Shown here one piece after another: positions 37,498-46,625 of a DNA stretch of 64,000 nucleotides. The notes beneath the pieces were generated by a model. That model was not told where the DNA came from. It made no database searches and saw only the letters and a program-made list of their open reading frames with translations. Every line of letters begins with the position of its first letter. Position 1 is the stretch's first letter. Both the position numbers and the translations under genes were made by a program. The stretch comes from Laribacter hongkongensis DSM 14985 (GTDB lineage: Bacteria; Pseudomonadota; Gammaproteobacteria; Burkholderiales; Aquaspirillaceae): positions 1 to 64,000 of the forward strand of contig NZ_AUHR01000011.1 in assembly GCF_000423285.1 (NCBI RefSeq), in the 5' to 3' direction.

Positions 37498-38697
37498 TCA
37501 TACAAGAGTGCTTCCAACATCAAAAAAATGCACATGGCCACCCATCAGCTGGTTGATTTGGTCCTGGAACCTATACAGTTCTGTATGAATACCGCCCTCA
37601 ACTTCTGAAAACTCAACGATATGCTTTAACGGCATAAAACATTTGACGCCCCCTCTGTAGGCAACATTCCAGAGCAAACTGGATGCATCCAGCGCCAAAA
37701 TATATTCGAAATGCAAATAGCGCAACAGGCCCTCCGCGGGAAGGGATGAAGCTTCAGCAAAATCGATATAGTTGAGGGCGTCATAAGCAACGATCCCTTT
37801 GCCTTCTAGTGTGTCAATCAACTCGGTGAGTTTTCCGCTACTGCTGCCGAGGCTTGGGTGGGATTTCAGAAAGAGCGCAGAGGAAATATCTCTCGGCAAC
37901 TGATCTAGGTAGGCCAGAATTGCGCGTAGATTAAACTCGATATAGGCATCTCCGTACTGGTCTGCTTCATCGGGATGCCCCGCAACGCCCGAGGATGGCC
38001 CTTTCAAGAGTACAAGCACATTGCGTTTGCTGCTTTTCATCAGCGCGCTGAGCCGGCCTAAAGACGATGAGAAGGCATTCGATTCAAAATCCCGGTAGTC
38101 TAGGTTTTTCACAACCGATGGATGCACGTCATTTGTCAAAGTGATCTGCGGTGTGCTGTTCGGAAACTGAAAACTCAATACCCGATCGCCAATGGCGATT
38201 TTCAGCCGTTCAGAAAATCGATTTCCACGAAATGCAATGCGGTTCCTCGCCACTACCGAACCCATTCCTTCATCGATCAGGATCGACTTCACATGGTGTT
38301 TATTGGCAATTAGCAGCGATGAAACCATTGACGATATATAAGTACGGCTCGGATCTAGGGAGTGCAGCTTCCTTACTGACCTAGCAAACATAATCTGTCG
38401 CACAATCCGTCCAAACAATGTCTTGCTGGGGTTTAGATATGGGTGCGGAACAGATATCACCTCTTTCGATAAAAACGTGACACCAGAGAGAATGAAGTCG
38501 AAAAGCGCTACATAGTCAGCCTTGCGCCAAGTGATTTCCTTGCATTCATAAATGCAGTGAATTGCACGGCCTTTCGCCATGATCGCAACGGCATAAGCCG
38601 TGCTGATAGTGTCTATTATGAATACGGTATTCTGATAGTCAACTGTAGGTAGAAATGAACTTCGACCTTGTGACAGTACCTTGTTCTTAGATTTCAC
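37498..38697 (-). CDS. polysialyltransferase-fold glycosyltransferase-like protein (2)
   Basis: About 399 aa from a GTG at 38697 that overlaps the upstream gene by 11 bases (alternative starts exist). The KSHPSLGSSSGKL segment resembles the HP motif and ALDASSLLWNVAYRGG the SS motif of GT52/POLYST enzymes. It also shares RYLHFEYIL...SS..WNVA with the preceding protein. A CMP-sugar transferase role is possible. Confidence 0.58.
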   Translation of the reverse strand: MKSKNKVLSQGRSSFLPTVDYQNTVFIIDTISTAYAVAIMAKGRAIHCIYECKEITWRKADYVALFDFILSGVTFLSKEVISVPHPYLNPSKTLFGRIVRQIMFARSVRKLHSLDPSRTYISSMVSSLLIANKHHVKSILIDEGMGSVVARNRIAFRGNRFSERLKIAIGDRVLSFQFPNSTPQITLTNDVHPSVVKNLDYRDFESNAFSSSLGRLSALMKSSKRNVLVLLKGPSSGVAGHPDEADQYGDAYIEFNLRAILAYLDQLPRDISSALFLKSHPSLGSSSGKLTELIDTLEGKGIVAYDALNYIDFAEASSLPAEGLLRYLHFEYILALDASSLLWNVAYRGGVKCFMPLKHIVEFSEVEGGIHTELYRFQDQINQLMGGHVHFFDVGSTLV

Positions 38698-40108
38698 GGG
38701 AAGGGTAGTTCGGGTTGTTGTGGCCGAAGGCGACTGCCATTTCGCTGCTGTCGTTATGAATGATTTCAAATGCCTCAAGGTTCTGCTCCAGGCAGGCTAG
38801 CAATACCTGATCCGCTGTTTGGCCGTAATCGCGGCCTGAAATATCGATATCGCGCGGCAGCTTGCCAAATACAATTAATGCGGCCACATCGCTCATGTTG
38901 CGAGCGGCCTGGATCAGCTCAGTAACTGTCAGGCATTTCTCAATGACCAATTCTTCCAGGTCGAAGAAAAATACGCCGACTTCGGATCTGTAACGCTCGA
39001 TTGCGGGCGATATCCATCGATTGCCCGGACCCGCGCCGGGCGTTGGAGAGCGCAAGTCCATTACCGCGACCGCCATGCGGTCGGGTGCAGACCGGTAAAG
39101 ACCGTCTATGAGTGCATCGTCAGGCGACACAACCAGAAGCCTGGCTGTCCCTGCAGCATGATGGATGTAGTCAACTGTTTTCCGGTTGGCCCCGTACACC
39201 AGAAGGCGCTGCGACGGGTGCTGATCAATGAGTGTCCGTATGGCATCGGCCGTGCCGGCACTGATATTCGTGTGGGTATCGACAGAGGTCATCCGCCGAA
39301 CAATGCTGGCCCGCATCCGCTCGATATACCGGTTCAGCGCAGTCAAATAGGCTAACCTGAGTTTCTTTTTCCGGGCCGCAGAAGCCACGGGCGTTAATAG
39401 CCGCCATGCCCAACGAAAGATGACAGTATGAAGCCGGTTCGCAAGGAATGGGAATAGCATTGCCGGGCTTTTCAGCAGCAACAGTGCTGTATCGGATCCG
39501 GGGATTGGATTCCAGTCAGTCAGTACCCGCCGAACATGATGCCCTCTGCCTGCCGCCGCCAGGGTAACGACATTAAGAAAGAACGCGTTGAAGACGCTTG
39601 CCGCGGGCCAAATGTCGGCGTCCAGTTTGGCTGACCAATGCAATCTTGTGCCGACTACGTTGAATGCCCCCATATCGACAATATAAGGTTTTCCTTCATC
39701 AAAAAGGACATTCCATGGGTGAGGATCGTCAACGGTCATGCCATGTAGGCACAGTGCCTTTTCTGCACGCAATACCAGCTGTGCGGCATCGGCGAACATC
39801 GTGGGCGACCATTCGGACGGGACCAGGACCGGCCGGATTCTTTTTTGAACAAGAAAGACATATTCGTCTTGTCTGCCGCGAACGATTCTTGGCGGAAGGA
39901 TGGCCTGTGCTGTGACAAGCGTATCCAGCACATCCGTATCGATGAGGCGGCGCACGGCTTCATCGTCGCTTCTTTTGATCGCACGAATTGCCCGTGACCG
40001 CGACAGGACCGTGTAGCCGTATCGGTCCCGGCGATCGGGATAGACCCGACCCAGCAATTCTATCAAAGGTACCTTAGCGACCAACCGGCGGGGCCTTTTG
40101 CATGACAA
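38687..40108 (-). CDS. kinase-like plus methyltransferase-like two-part protein
   Basis: The 473-aa protein has an N-terminal kinase-like module in which DDPHPWNVLFD (residues 128-138) and IVDMGAF (D146) resemble the HxxN/D loop. The C-terminal part may be a Rossmann methyltransferase (LLVYGANRKTVDYIHHA, LLVVSPDD). A comparable architecture is known in NoeA-like nodulation proteins. The start is uncertain because the frame overlaps the upstream methyltransferase by 35 bases. Confidence 0.55.
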   Translation of the reverse strand: MSCKRPRRLVAKVPLIELLGRVYPDRRDRYGYTVLSRSRAIRAIKRSDDEAVRRLIDTDVLDTLVTAQAILPPRIVRGRQDEYVFLVQKRIRPVLVPSEWSPTMFADAAQLVLRAEKALCLHGMTVDDPHPWNVLFDEGKPYIVDMGAFNVVGTRLHWSAKLDADIWPAASVFNAFFLNVVTLAAAGRGHHVRRVLTDWNPIPGSDTALLLLKSPAMLFPFLANRLHTVIFRWAWRLLTPVASAARKKKLRLAYLTALNRYIERMRASIVRRMTSVDTHTNISAGTADAIRTLIDQHPSQRLLVYGANRKTVDYIHHAAGTARLLVVSPDDALIDGLYRSAPDRMAVAVMDLRSPTPGAGPGNRWISPAIERYRSEVGVFFFDLEELVIEKCLTVTELIQAARNMSDVAALIVFGKLPRDIDISGRDYGQTADQVLLACLEQNLEAFEIIHNDSSEMAVAFGHNNPNYPSREI

Positions 40109-40907
40109 TAACCATAGAAAGATAGCAGCCGGACTCGCCCATCAGGTGCGCATTGTCCCTGAAGTCAAAGCTTTTTTTCATGAGGAAATCATGTCGCGCG
40201 AAGGCGTCAAGGATGCGGGGCAAAGGATGCGCGTACGTCACATCACAAAACGTGTTTTCTTTGTGCTGATTAACGGAGGGAGCTTCCCTCGGGCCAAACA
40301 AGGCCGCGACCAGGGCTCGCAGCGTGCGGTAGACATACTTCAACTTTCTGACAAAACCGATTTCGCCTGAACCAATGGCATGCAGCACTCTCCCCGCTAC
40401 TCGCCTAGGGTTGTAATCCTTCACTGAAAATTGCTGCAGGAAAATATATCGCGAGGGCATCGCAGCCAATCCTTTTATCAGGTCGTCCAGATTATTGTCG
40501 GAAATCAGATGCAACAGCCGAAAGCAGACCAAGGCTTCTGCAGCGGGGTGATCCAAGGCCATGCTTGAAGCGTCAGCCTGAATCAATTTAACCCGCCCTG
40601 CCAAGCCGCTGGCCTCCACCTTCTTACCGGCCTCATTGAGCATATCTGGGGAAATGTCTATGCCCAACACTTGCAGGCCGTGCTTGGCGTAGATATCCAT
40701 AAATCGCCCCGTACCCACAGGGCAATCGGCAATTTTATCGACGACCTGAAACGTGCGCAGGCAATGGTCAACGACGTCATTCTCCCAAGCCCAATATCGG
40801 TCGTTCTGCCGAAGCGATTCGTATTGAGCCGCCACTTCCCGCGTGTAGAATTTCTCGCCGGGACTGCGTTCACGGACTCTTTCTTCGTTCACCAAGTGAT
40901 CACTCAT
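40074..40907 (-). CDS. class I SAM-dependent methyltransferase
   Basis: The 277-aa protein has the SAM-binding sequence IADCPVGTGRFMDIYAKHG with GIDIS (motif II) and a C-terminal helical cap. Its substrate cannot be deduced. It probably methylates a sugar or lipid of the polysaccharide and is followed by the kinase-like gene. Confidence 0.78.
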   Translation of the reverse strand: MSDHLVNEERVRERSPGEKFYTREVAAQYESLRQNDRYWAWENDVVDHCLRTFQVVDKIADCPVGTGRFMDIYAKHGLQVLGIDISPDMLNEAGKKVEASGLAGRVKLIQADASSMALDHPAAEALVCFRLLHLISDNNLDDLIKGLAAMPSRYIFLQQFSVKDYNPRRVAGRVLHAIGSGEIGFVRKLKYVYRTLRALVAALFGPREAPSVNQHKENTFCDVTYAHPLPRILDAFARHDFLMKKSFDFRDNAHLMGESGCYLSMVIVMQKAPPVGR

Positions 40908-41005
40908 AGATTCCCATCCTGTTTGCGGGAGGGCTGGATACGCGCTCTCGCCGCTTTAATGTCTCCGACGTACTTTCTTGCACCGGCGCAAATCGCCATT
41001 CGGCG

Positions 41006-42256
41006 CTACTGGCGACCATGTCCGTTCCCTGTCAATTCCGAATAAAGCTTCACATAGCGTGCGCTTACCACATCGAGGGCGAACTCCCTTTCGACCTTCT
41101 GGCGGCAATGGATCCCCAGGCCGGACTGCTCCAGTGTCCACGCAATCCCCTGGGCCAGATCCCCGGTATCGAAGGGCTCGGCCAGGTAGCCCGAGTGCTG
41201 GTGTTCGATCAGGTCGGGAATGCCGCCCGTGCGGAATGCCACAGCGGGTGTCCCGCAGGCCATGGCCTCCATGATGGTGTTGGGCAGGTTTTCCTGTCTG
41301 GAGGGAACCACCATGACATCCGCTGCGGCATACAGCACCGATAGCGCGATATCGTCTGTCAGCGTGCCCATGAAGCGCACCTCGATATTCAGGTCCGGCA
41401 GGTCGAGCTGCTGTGAGCCAAACACCACCAGCATGCATTCCTTTCCGGCCACCTGTCGCGGCAGGGCAGCCATGGCCTGGCGCAGTAGTTCGAATCCCTT
41501 GTTTTCGTCGCTGGTGGCGCCCATCGCTCCGAACAGGATCAGGTGCTTGTCCTCGGGCAGGTTCAGAATGCGGCAGCATGCCACGCGACCCAGCGGCTTG
41601 AAGACATCGGTATCGATGCCGTTGGGAATCACTTCCACGCGACGCCCGGCAAACAGGCTGCTGCTGCGGGCGCATGCCGCCAGCCAGTTGCTCGGCGTGA
41701 CGACGACCATGTCTACATCCCTCCACGCCCGCAATTTCCGCTGCCAGTTCAGGCGCGTCAGATCGGCCTCGCGCCGGGAACCCAGTTGCGGGCAGCGGCC
41801 GCAAGCCTCTCGGTAGCGTCGACACCCCGCCGGCAGATGGCAGCCCCCGGTGAAGGCCCAAGAATCATGCAGGGTCCAGACGATGGGGCGGCGCGCCTGC
41901 CGTAGAAATGGGATATTGACGAAGCCGTGGACGACCCAGTGCAAATGGAGCACATCCGCTTCCGCAACGGCCTGCCTGACCCGCTGCGCGACGGGAACAT
42001 AGGCGGTGGAGAAGGGCTGCCTGCGGCCCCGCTTCCGGTACAGCTTCATGGGCAGCATGTCCGCCAGCGGCCGCAGCAGCGCGATCAGCTTCTCGATGCG
42101 ACTGCTTCCGCAAACGATGGCAGGATCGGCACGCTTGTTGTACTGGGTAACGAAGCGCGACGCGACCCCGCTTCGCACGAGCCCTTGGTGCAGGCGATAG
42201 GCCGAACGGGCAGCGCCGCCCCCGCCGTCGAAGGTGTTGAGCATCGCGATTTTCAT
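41006..42256 (-). CDS. GT4 glycosyltransferase
   Basis: The 416-aa GT-B protein starts MKIAMLNTFDGGGGAARSAY, has the IPNGIDTDVFKPL loop, LFGAMGATSDENKGFELL and the C-terminal VPSRQENLPNTIMEAMACGTP motif (E-X7-E). The sugar donor is unknown. It follows the deacetylase gene with a 4-base overlap. Confidence 0.88.
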   Translation of the reverse strand: MKIAMLNTFDGGGGAARSAYRLHQGLVRSGVASRFVTQYNKRADPAIVCGSSRIEKLIALLRPLADMLPMKLYRKRGRRQPFSTAYVPVAQRVRQAVAEADVLHLHWVVHGFVNIPFLRQARRPIVWTLHDSWAFTGGCHLPAGCRRYREACGRCPQLGSRREADLTRLNWQRKLRAWRDVDMVVVTPSNWLAACARSSSLFAGRRVEVIPNGIDTDVFKPLGRVACCRILNLPEDKHLILFGAMGATSDENKGFELLRQAMAALPRQVAGKECMLVVFGSQQLDLPDLNIEVRFMGTLTDDIALSVLYAAADVMVVPSRQENLPNTIMEAMACGTPAVAFRTGGIPDLIEHQHSGYLAEPFDTGDLAQGIAWTLEQSGLGIHCRQKVEREFALDVVSARYVKLYSELTGNGHGRQ

Positions 42257-43206
42257 GCGCTGACCACGCGCCCGCGCCAGAAGCGCCGGAGGGACTGCCG
42301 GCGAAAGCCGTCCCAGCTGAATGCATTGGTCAGCGGCACTCGCGGCAGCCCATGCAAATGGGCCCGGTGTGCGCGGAAAATATTGCCCCAGCGGGTCGTG
42401 GTGGCGGTCTTGAAACCCAGCTTACGAGCCAGGTCAAACTCCCGGGTTCCGACCTCGTCGCGGCTACCGAAGGGGTAGCAAAAGTGCGTGACGGGCACGC
42501 CGATGCGAGCTTCGATCCGCTCCCGGCTATTGCGCATTTCGGCACAGGCCTGTTCCGCAGACAGTTCAGCCAGAACCGGATGGGTCACGGTATGCGCACC
42601 GATGGTCACAAGGGGATCCAGTGCCAGCGTGCAAAGATCATCCCAACTCAAGGCTTCCGCTACACACATTTGCCGCCAGTCGAAATCCGCTAGTCCGAGC
42701 ATTGCATTAACCTCCCCTTCCAGCCCGTCACTTGACAGTGCCATAATCGACTGCCGCAGAAAAACAAAGGCATCTAGCTTCTCTTGGGTTGTACGGCAGG
42801 GCAACACACGCCCTTCAGCCAATGTGATATGGTCATGACCCTGCAGCAACCCTTCCACGGCATACCACCAAAGGACCGCTTCACCGTCTGGAAACGACGT
42901 GGTGACGTAGATGGCAAAGGGGATATTGAGGCGCTTGAGCAGGGGATAGGCCACAGTGAAATTGTCCCGGTAGCCATCATCGAACGTCAACGCCAGAAGC
43001 TTTTCCCCCGAGCCGACCATTAATTGTTCACTCAAATAGTCCAAACTTACGAAGGTATAGCCCCGCTGTTGGGCATCCCGAATGAAACCCTCGAGAAACC
43101 TTGGCGAGACAGCCATATCCCCATTGGGGGAAAAATCGCTTTCACGTTCCGGTTGCACGCGATGAAGCATTAGCACGGTTCCGATACCGAACAGCATGAT
43201 TGTCAT
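42253..43206 (-). CDS. polysaccharide deacetylase (NodB-like)
   Basis: The 317-aa protein has LTFDDGYRDN (Asp, Asp), IGAHTVTHPVL (His, His) and HFCYPFGSRDE, the three metal and catalytic motifs of the NodB/CE4 group. It should remove acetyl groups from an N-acetylated sugar of the glycan. No signal peptide is obvious, so it may act in the cytoplasm. Confidence 0.88.
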   Translation of the reverse strand: MTIMLFGIGTVLMLHRVQPERESDFSPNGDMAVSPRFLEGFIRDAQQRGYTFVSLDYLSEQLMVGSGEKLLALTFDDGYRDNFTVAYPLLKRLNIPFAIYVTTSFPDGEAVLWWYAVEGLLQGHDHITLAEGRVLPCRTTQEKLDAFVFLRQSIMALSSDGLEGEVNAMLGLADFDWRQMCVAEALSWDDLCTLALDPLVTIGAHTVTHPVLAELSAEQACAEMRNSRERIEARIGVPVTHFCYPFGSRDEVGTREFDLARKLGFKTATTTRWGNIFRAHRAHLHGLPRVPLTNAFSWDGFRRQSLRRFWRGRVVSA

Positions 43207-43248
43207 TAAATTTTCAACGGTTAATGAATTCGAACTGAAAGCGACCAG

Positions 43249-44088
43249 TTACAGGACGCTACGCCCTCCATCCATAACGATGTTCTGCCCATTCATATAG
43301 GCCGAGGCATCCGAGCAGAGAAATTGTACCGCAGCCCGGTAGTCATCCGTATCGGCCATCCGCCCAAGTGGAATCAGAGAGGTTAGCCTCTGGACAAATT
43401 CATCGCCTTGGCCGTTATAGACGCCACCGGGCGATAGGGCATTGCAGCGCACGCCCTTGTCAGCCCAGTAGGTAGCCAGATAACGGGTCAATCCGATCAG
43501 CCCTGCCTTGATCACCGAATAGGTCACCGGCTTCACGGGTTGCAGCTCATCGGGCAGGCCATTCTTGCGATAGAGCCGCTGGTCGGGGGCAAAGACCGAG
43601 AGATCGGAAGCGATGTTCAGGATGACGCCGCCCTTTCCGTCCCGCGACATCGCGCTGCCAAAGACTTGGCTGCACAGGAACGCGCCAGTCAGGCCGACAG
43701 CCACCTGTAGATTCCATTGGTCTAGGAGAAAGTGTTCAAGGCGCGAAGTCTCAACCACTCCTTGGTCGCCTTTGACCTTGGGGTCGATGGCTGCGTTATT
43801 CAGCAGAATATCCACACGCAAACCACGTCCGGACAGCATTTCCGCGACAACGCTTATAGCTGCCGGGTCGGTCACGTCCATCACTGCGATCAGGATTCTC
43901 GCGCGATCGTGGTGCTCACTCAAATGTTGCGCTGCGGCGTCAAGCGCGGTGGCGCTCATGTCGGTTAGCACAACCATCGCGCCGCTATCCAGCAGCGCTG
44001 CCGCATGCTCTACGCCCAGTAAGCCGGCGGCACCGGTGATCAGGGCTGTCTTGCCAGTGAGATCAAATTTCTTCAATCGATCGGTCAT
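43249..44088 (-). CDS. SDR oxidoreductase
   Basis: From ATG 44088 the classical SDR is about 279 aa: GKTALITGAAGLLGVEHAAAL, LNNAAIDP, and a Tyr-containing VTYSVIKAGLIGL segment. A damaged, shorter copy of this gene is found at 47895-48115. Start overlaps the upstream methyltransferase by 4 bases. Confidence 0.8.
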   Translation of the reverse strand: MTDRLKKFDLTGKTALITGAAGLLGVEHAAALLDSGAMVVLTDMSATALDAAAQHLSEHHDRARILIAVMDVTDPAAISVVAEMLSGRGLRVDILLNNAAIDPKVKGDQGVVETSRLEHFLLDQWNLQVAVGLTGAFLCSQVFGSAMSRDGKGGVILNIASDLSVFAPDQRLYRKNGLPDELQPVKPVTYSVIKAGLIGLTRYLATYWADKGVRCNALSPGGVYNGQGDEFVQRLTSLIPLGRMADTDDYRAAVQFLCSDASAYMNGQNIVMDGGRSVL

Positions 44089-44942
44089 GTATCTATCCAG
44101 GCAATCAAAGTATCGCAACGCCCAAAGGTAGCAAGTTGGGCAGCATAGGCTTCATTCAACAGGGGCGAGTCTAGGAAAGACCACGTAGCGTGGCCACCGG
44201 GGCGACCTTCTGACAACCACATCAGATGGTTGGACAAGGGATAGCGTTGAAATTGGCTAATGGAGAAATGTTCCCTCTTAATTCCTGCTTTTTCGAGCAG
44301 ACGCGCTATGGTACCGGGGTTATACAAGAACAGATGGGGACTCCAGTACGTAAATTCCGAAAACGCCTTGTTCCTGTAGAGGGTTAGCAGTGCATCATCG
44401 GCATTGGGCACCTCGATCAGGATGCGGCCGCCCGGTGTGCTCTTGGTCAGTAATTCACGAAGAAAGGGCACAGGATCCGGAATGTGCTCAAGCACATGAA
44501 AGAGCGAGATGACGTCCTGGCTGGCGTCCGGCACCTCACCCAGCGAGGCAACCGTTTTGACGCCTGCTTCAGTCAACACGCCACGCCAGCGCGACTGCGG
44601 CTCCACACCTGTTGCCTGCCTGCAGTGTTCGCGCGCCATCAGTAGGACGCCGCCGGCGCCGCAACCCACATCAAGGAAGTTCTGATTGGCGATCACGGGG
44701 CGCAACTGCCTGAAACGTCGCTCGTCATCCTGACGGCAGTCGTTCAGAAAAGCCTGCCAATCATGTTCCGCATGGTTTTCATCGGTATAGTCCGTGTCAT
44801 AAAAAGACTCATGCACATGCGAGAAACTGCCTAGGAACACCAGTCCGCACGAAACACAACGGAGGATAGGAATTTCGGGGCGATCCCGAACCTTTCCGGA
44901 AACGGTCTCGATCGCCTCACTGCCACAAAGGTGACACTTCAT
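44085..44942 (-). CDS. class I SAM-dependent methyltransferase with N-terminal zinc ribbon
   Basis: The 285-aa protein opens with a Cys ribbon (CHLCGSEAIE...CVSCGLVF), then FLDVGCGAGGVLLMAREH (motif I) and ISLFHVLEHIPDPVPFLREL (catalytic region). It belongs to the methyltransferases with C2C2 ribbon of antibiotic and sugar loci. Methylated product unknown. Confidence 0.82.
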   Translation of the reverse strand: MKCHLCGSEAIETVSGKVRDRPEIPILRCVSCGLVFLGSFSHVHESFYDTDYTDENHAEHDWQAFLNDCRQDDERRFRQLRPVIANQNFLDVGCGAGGVLLMAREHCRQATGVEPQSRWRGVLTEAGVKTVASLGEVPDASQDVISLFHVLEHIPDPVPFLRELLTKSTPGGRILIEVPNADDALLTLYRNKAFSEFTYWSPHLFLYNPGTIARLLEKAGIKREHFSISQFQRYPLSNHLMWLSEGRPGGHATWSFLDSPLLNEAYAAQLATFGRCDTLIAWIDT

Positions 44943-44953
44943 CGTATTTTTCC

Positions 44954-45715
44954 TTACGAGCGGACCTGGCCGCCATCAGTTACAAAGATGCTTCCGGTAG
45001 TAAAACCCGCCGCTGGCGAAGCCAGCCAGAGTGCCAAGTTGGCGACGTCTTGCGGAGATCCGAATTTTGCCAGCGACACATCGCGTTTCAAGATATCCTC
45101 AACGGCTTTGATGTCTTCATTAAGTTTACGGTTCCAGACGGATTCTTCGAACAGGATGTTACCAGGAGCGATTGCGTTGATCCGAACGCCCAGTTCGCCC
45201 AAGGGGCGTGCCGAACCGCGGACATAGGCGTTCAGTGCGGCCTTGGCAGCCGAGTATGTGACGGGAGCGCCCGGCACAACTTCTTGGCCGCAGATTGACG
45301 AAATGCATACAATAACTCCCTGTGTCTCGGCTAATGCCTGCCGGCAAGTTTCGATCATTGTGGTTGCGCTCCACAGGTTCAATTCAAATACCCGTTGCCA
45401 TTCATCGTAACTTTCCTGCCCGGGGGGTACGGAGCGTCCACCTCCAACATTGCACACTAGTATGTCCAGCCTGCCGAAAGCCTTAAGTACCTTCTCAAGG
45501 GTGGCTTGCGCCTGCGCAGGTTTACTGGCGTCACCCGCAACCGCAATTGCATTGTTGTGGCGTATATCTGAGACCGTCTGCTCAAGCTGGATCGGATCAC
45601 GCCCGTTGAATGCTACTTTGCTTTGCTCAGCGAGAAAGGACTCGGCGATTGCACGACCGATGCCGCGCGATGAACCAGTAACCAGTACGCTCTTGTTTGC
45701 TAGATTCAGTTGCAT
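44954..45715 (-). CDS. SDR oxidoreductase (3-ketoacyl-ACP reductase-like)
   Basis: From ATG 45715 the classical SDR is 253 aa: VLVTGSSRGIGRAIAES, CNVGGG, and Tyr in VTYSAAKAALNAYVRG. It likely reduces a ketone on a sugar or lipid. It follows the TIM-barrel isomerase gene by 6 bases. Confidence 0.82.
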   Translation of the reverse strand: MQLNLANKSVLVTGSSRGIGRAIAESFLAEQSKVAFNGRDPIQLEQTVSDIRHNNAIAVAGDASKPAQAQATLEKVLKAFGRLDILVCNVGGGRSVPPGQESYDEWQRVFELNLWSATTMIETCRQALAETQGVIVCISSICGQEVVPGAPVTYSAAKAALNAYVRGSARPLGELGVRINAIAPGNILFEESVWNRKLNEDIKAVEDILKRDVSLAKFGSPQDVANLALWLASPAAGFTTGSIFVTDGGQVRS

Positions 45716-45720
45716 TTTGC

Positions 45721-46563
45721 TCAGCCGCCAGAGCCCCAAGCCTCGATCTGCCGCATATACGTCTTCAGAGTTTCAGAATGGCGCTCGTCGCTCGCACGAG
45801 CAGTCTGCATGATGTAGTTGCCTTGGTAACCATGGGCACGCAGCAATGCAAAAACGGTTGGGAAATCCGCGTTGCCCGTGGCAAGTGGTACGGTAGTGCC
45901 GCCCAATACGCGATCCTTTACATGAACATTCAAGATGCGGGAGCCATAAGCATCAAACTCTTCGGCCGGATTGAAGCCCAAGGCGGCGCTGTTGCCGATG
46001 TCGTAGTTGATGCCAAACCGATCCGGATCGAGGCGACCGATGAAACGCGCAAGCTCGCGGGGAGAGAAATCACTCTCGAACAGAACCTGAACACCAAGTT
46101 CAGACAAAAGGGCAGACTGCGCCTGCAGGTACTCCACCAGCGTATTTTCCTGTACCGCGCTGTCAAGCCGGCCATTGTCGACCAGCGGCACGACAATCAT
46201 CTTTATGCCAACCGCAGCGCAAGCACGAACAATGGCCACGAAGTCGGTCTCCAAGGACGCCCTAGCTTGTCCCTCTGCTTTCCAGAATGGCGCTTGCATG
46301 AAACAATCGCCGGTCAGGGAAGGTAAGGTTAGGTCGAATTGCTTGCAGAGACCTCTTATTTCCTCTTGGCCTTCAGGAGTCATCAGCGGGTTTTCATGCA
46401 GTCGATTCTGATCGATAGTCCATTCCATCAAGTGTAGCCCGAGCTGACTGGCTGCATGGAACTCCTGCTGCCACCATGGCCAGGGAAATGCTTGGATTTT
46501 TCCATCGATCAGCGGCGACAAACGCCCCTGCATGAATCCAATTCGTTGGCTGATTGTATTCAT
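45721..46563 (-). CDS. sugar phosphate isomerase/epimerase (AP-endonuclease-2-like TIM barrel)
   Basis: The 280-aa TIM-barrel protein resembles IolE/hydroxypyruvate isomerase: metal-binding residues in HLMEWTID, VLFESDF, FGINYDIGNSA and ILNVHVKDR. A related barrel is fused to the NeuB-like protein of this locus. The substrate is unknown. Confidence 0.78.
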   Translation of the reverse strand: MNTISQRIGFMQGRLSPLIDGKIQAFPWPWWQQEFHAASQLGLHLMEWTIDQNRLHENPLMTPEGQEEIRGLCKQFDLTLPSLTGDCFMQAPFWKAEGQARASLETDFVAIVRACAAVGIKMIVVPLVDNGRLDSAVQENTLVEYLQAQSALLSELGVQVLFESDFSPRELARFIGRLDPDRFGINYDIGNSAALGFNPAEEFDAYGSRILNVHVKDRVLGGTTVPLATGNADFPTVFALLRAHGYQGNYIMQTARASDERHSETLKTYMRQIEAWGSGG

Positions 46564-46625
46564 TTGTGCTCACCTTGGGCATTATGGTTGCATGGTAATT
46601 TGAAATACACATGGCCCCCTTGAAA

